From: JAJPJX01 sp964568355
GTDB taxonomy: Bacteria; Acidobacteriota; Terriglobia; Bryobacterales; Bryobacteraceae
NCBI GenBank assembly: GCA_964568355.1
Contig: CAZMRK010000101.1
Coordinates: 1 to 5,601, forward strand
Direction: 5' to 3'
Length of the DNA stretch: 5,601 nucleotides
Part shown: piece by piece, positions 5,522 to 5,601 of the stretch
Numbering within the stretch: the first letter of the stretch is position 1
Layout of the letters: each line of letters begins with the position of its first letter
Translations under genes and position numbers: made by a program
The notes under the pieces: model-generated
Seen by the model: the letters and a program-made list of their open reading frames with translations, nothing else
What the model was told of the DNA's origin: nothing
Database searches by the model: none

Positions 5522-5601
5522 ATGCCGTCTCTTGTTTTGCAGGGTAAAGTGGCGCTGGTGACCGGTGGGGGGCGCGGGATCGGCAAGGCCATTGCGCGGC
5601 G
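5522..5601 (+). CDS. SDR-family NAD(P)-dependent oxidoreductase, N-terminal fragment, cut by window edge
   Basis: Only 26 codons plus two bases are present. They read MPSLVLQGKVALVTGGGRGI followed by GKAIAR. GKVALVTGG is the first beta strand of the Rossmann fold, and T14-G21 (TGGGRGIG) is the TGxxxGxG dinucleotide-binding motif of short-chain dehydrogenases/reductases. The short lead before the motif is normal for classical SDRs of about 250 residues, which supports the ATG at 5522 although no ribosome site is seen. Substrate and pathway cannot be told from this part. The hairpin pair upstream suggests a unit separate from nanEK, though a link to sugar metabolism is possible. Confidence 0.88.
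   Translation, partial: MPSLVLQGKVALVTGGGRGIGKAIAR

Noticed and set aside
4596..5592. Two minus-strand open frames (4596-5471 and 4948-5592)
   Set aside because: Both are antisense to the ROK kinase, with biased composition and no motif.

Overview
The window looks like chromosomal DNA of a high-GC acidobacterium, most likely of the Solibacter/Bryobacter type. That placement is an inference. It rests on the ADOP-type ABC permease (a family strongly expanded in Acidobacteriota), on the ankyrin/CXXCH/toroid fusion protein, and on the uniformly GC-rich, third-position-GC-rich coding. No mobile element, RNA gene or CRISPR array is visible.

Layout. (1) Bases 1-625, minus strand: the first 208 residues of an ADOP/MacB-like permease that runs off the left edge. 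(2) Bases 626-768: a divergent intergenic region with a tandem 16-bp repeat. Candidate minus- and plus-strand promoters share one AT-rich core, and a small hairpin sits just before the next ribosome binding site. (3) Bases 769-2745, plus: a 658-residue exported protein that joins ankyrin repeats, one haem-binding CASCH motif and a squalene-cyclase-like alpha/alpha toroid. (4) Bases 2746-2844: a spacer with two tandem hairpins. (5) Bases 2845-3852 and 3849-5447, plus: a two-gene operon with an ATGA overlap. It encodes a RhaT-family ten-helix sugar transporter and a NanE-NanK fusion (ManNAc-6-P epimerase plus ROK kinase). (6) Bases 5448-5521: a second spacer with another pair of tandem hairpins. 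(7) Bases 5522-5601, plus: the first 26 codons of an SDR oxidoreductase, cut by the right edge.

How the genes fit together. The transporter and the fused enzyme make a compact amino-sugar uptake unit: import of a free sugar (probably ManNAc or a relative), phosphorylation by the kinase half, and epimerisation to GlcNAc-6-P by the epimerase half. The substrate is inferred from the coupling and is not shown by the transporter sequence. The permease and the ankyrin protein are divergently transcribed and may share control, but nothing ties them to the sugar genes.

Most unexpected signal. The two spacers after the stop codons at 2745 and 5447 carry the same two-hairpin element: 29 of 41 positions are identical without gaps, and four base pairs change in a compensatory way. 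This suggests a dispersed, structure-conserved RNA or DNA element, probably acting as a transcript end, that ordinary annotation would miss.
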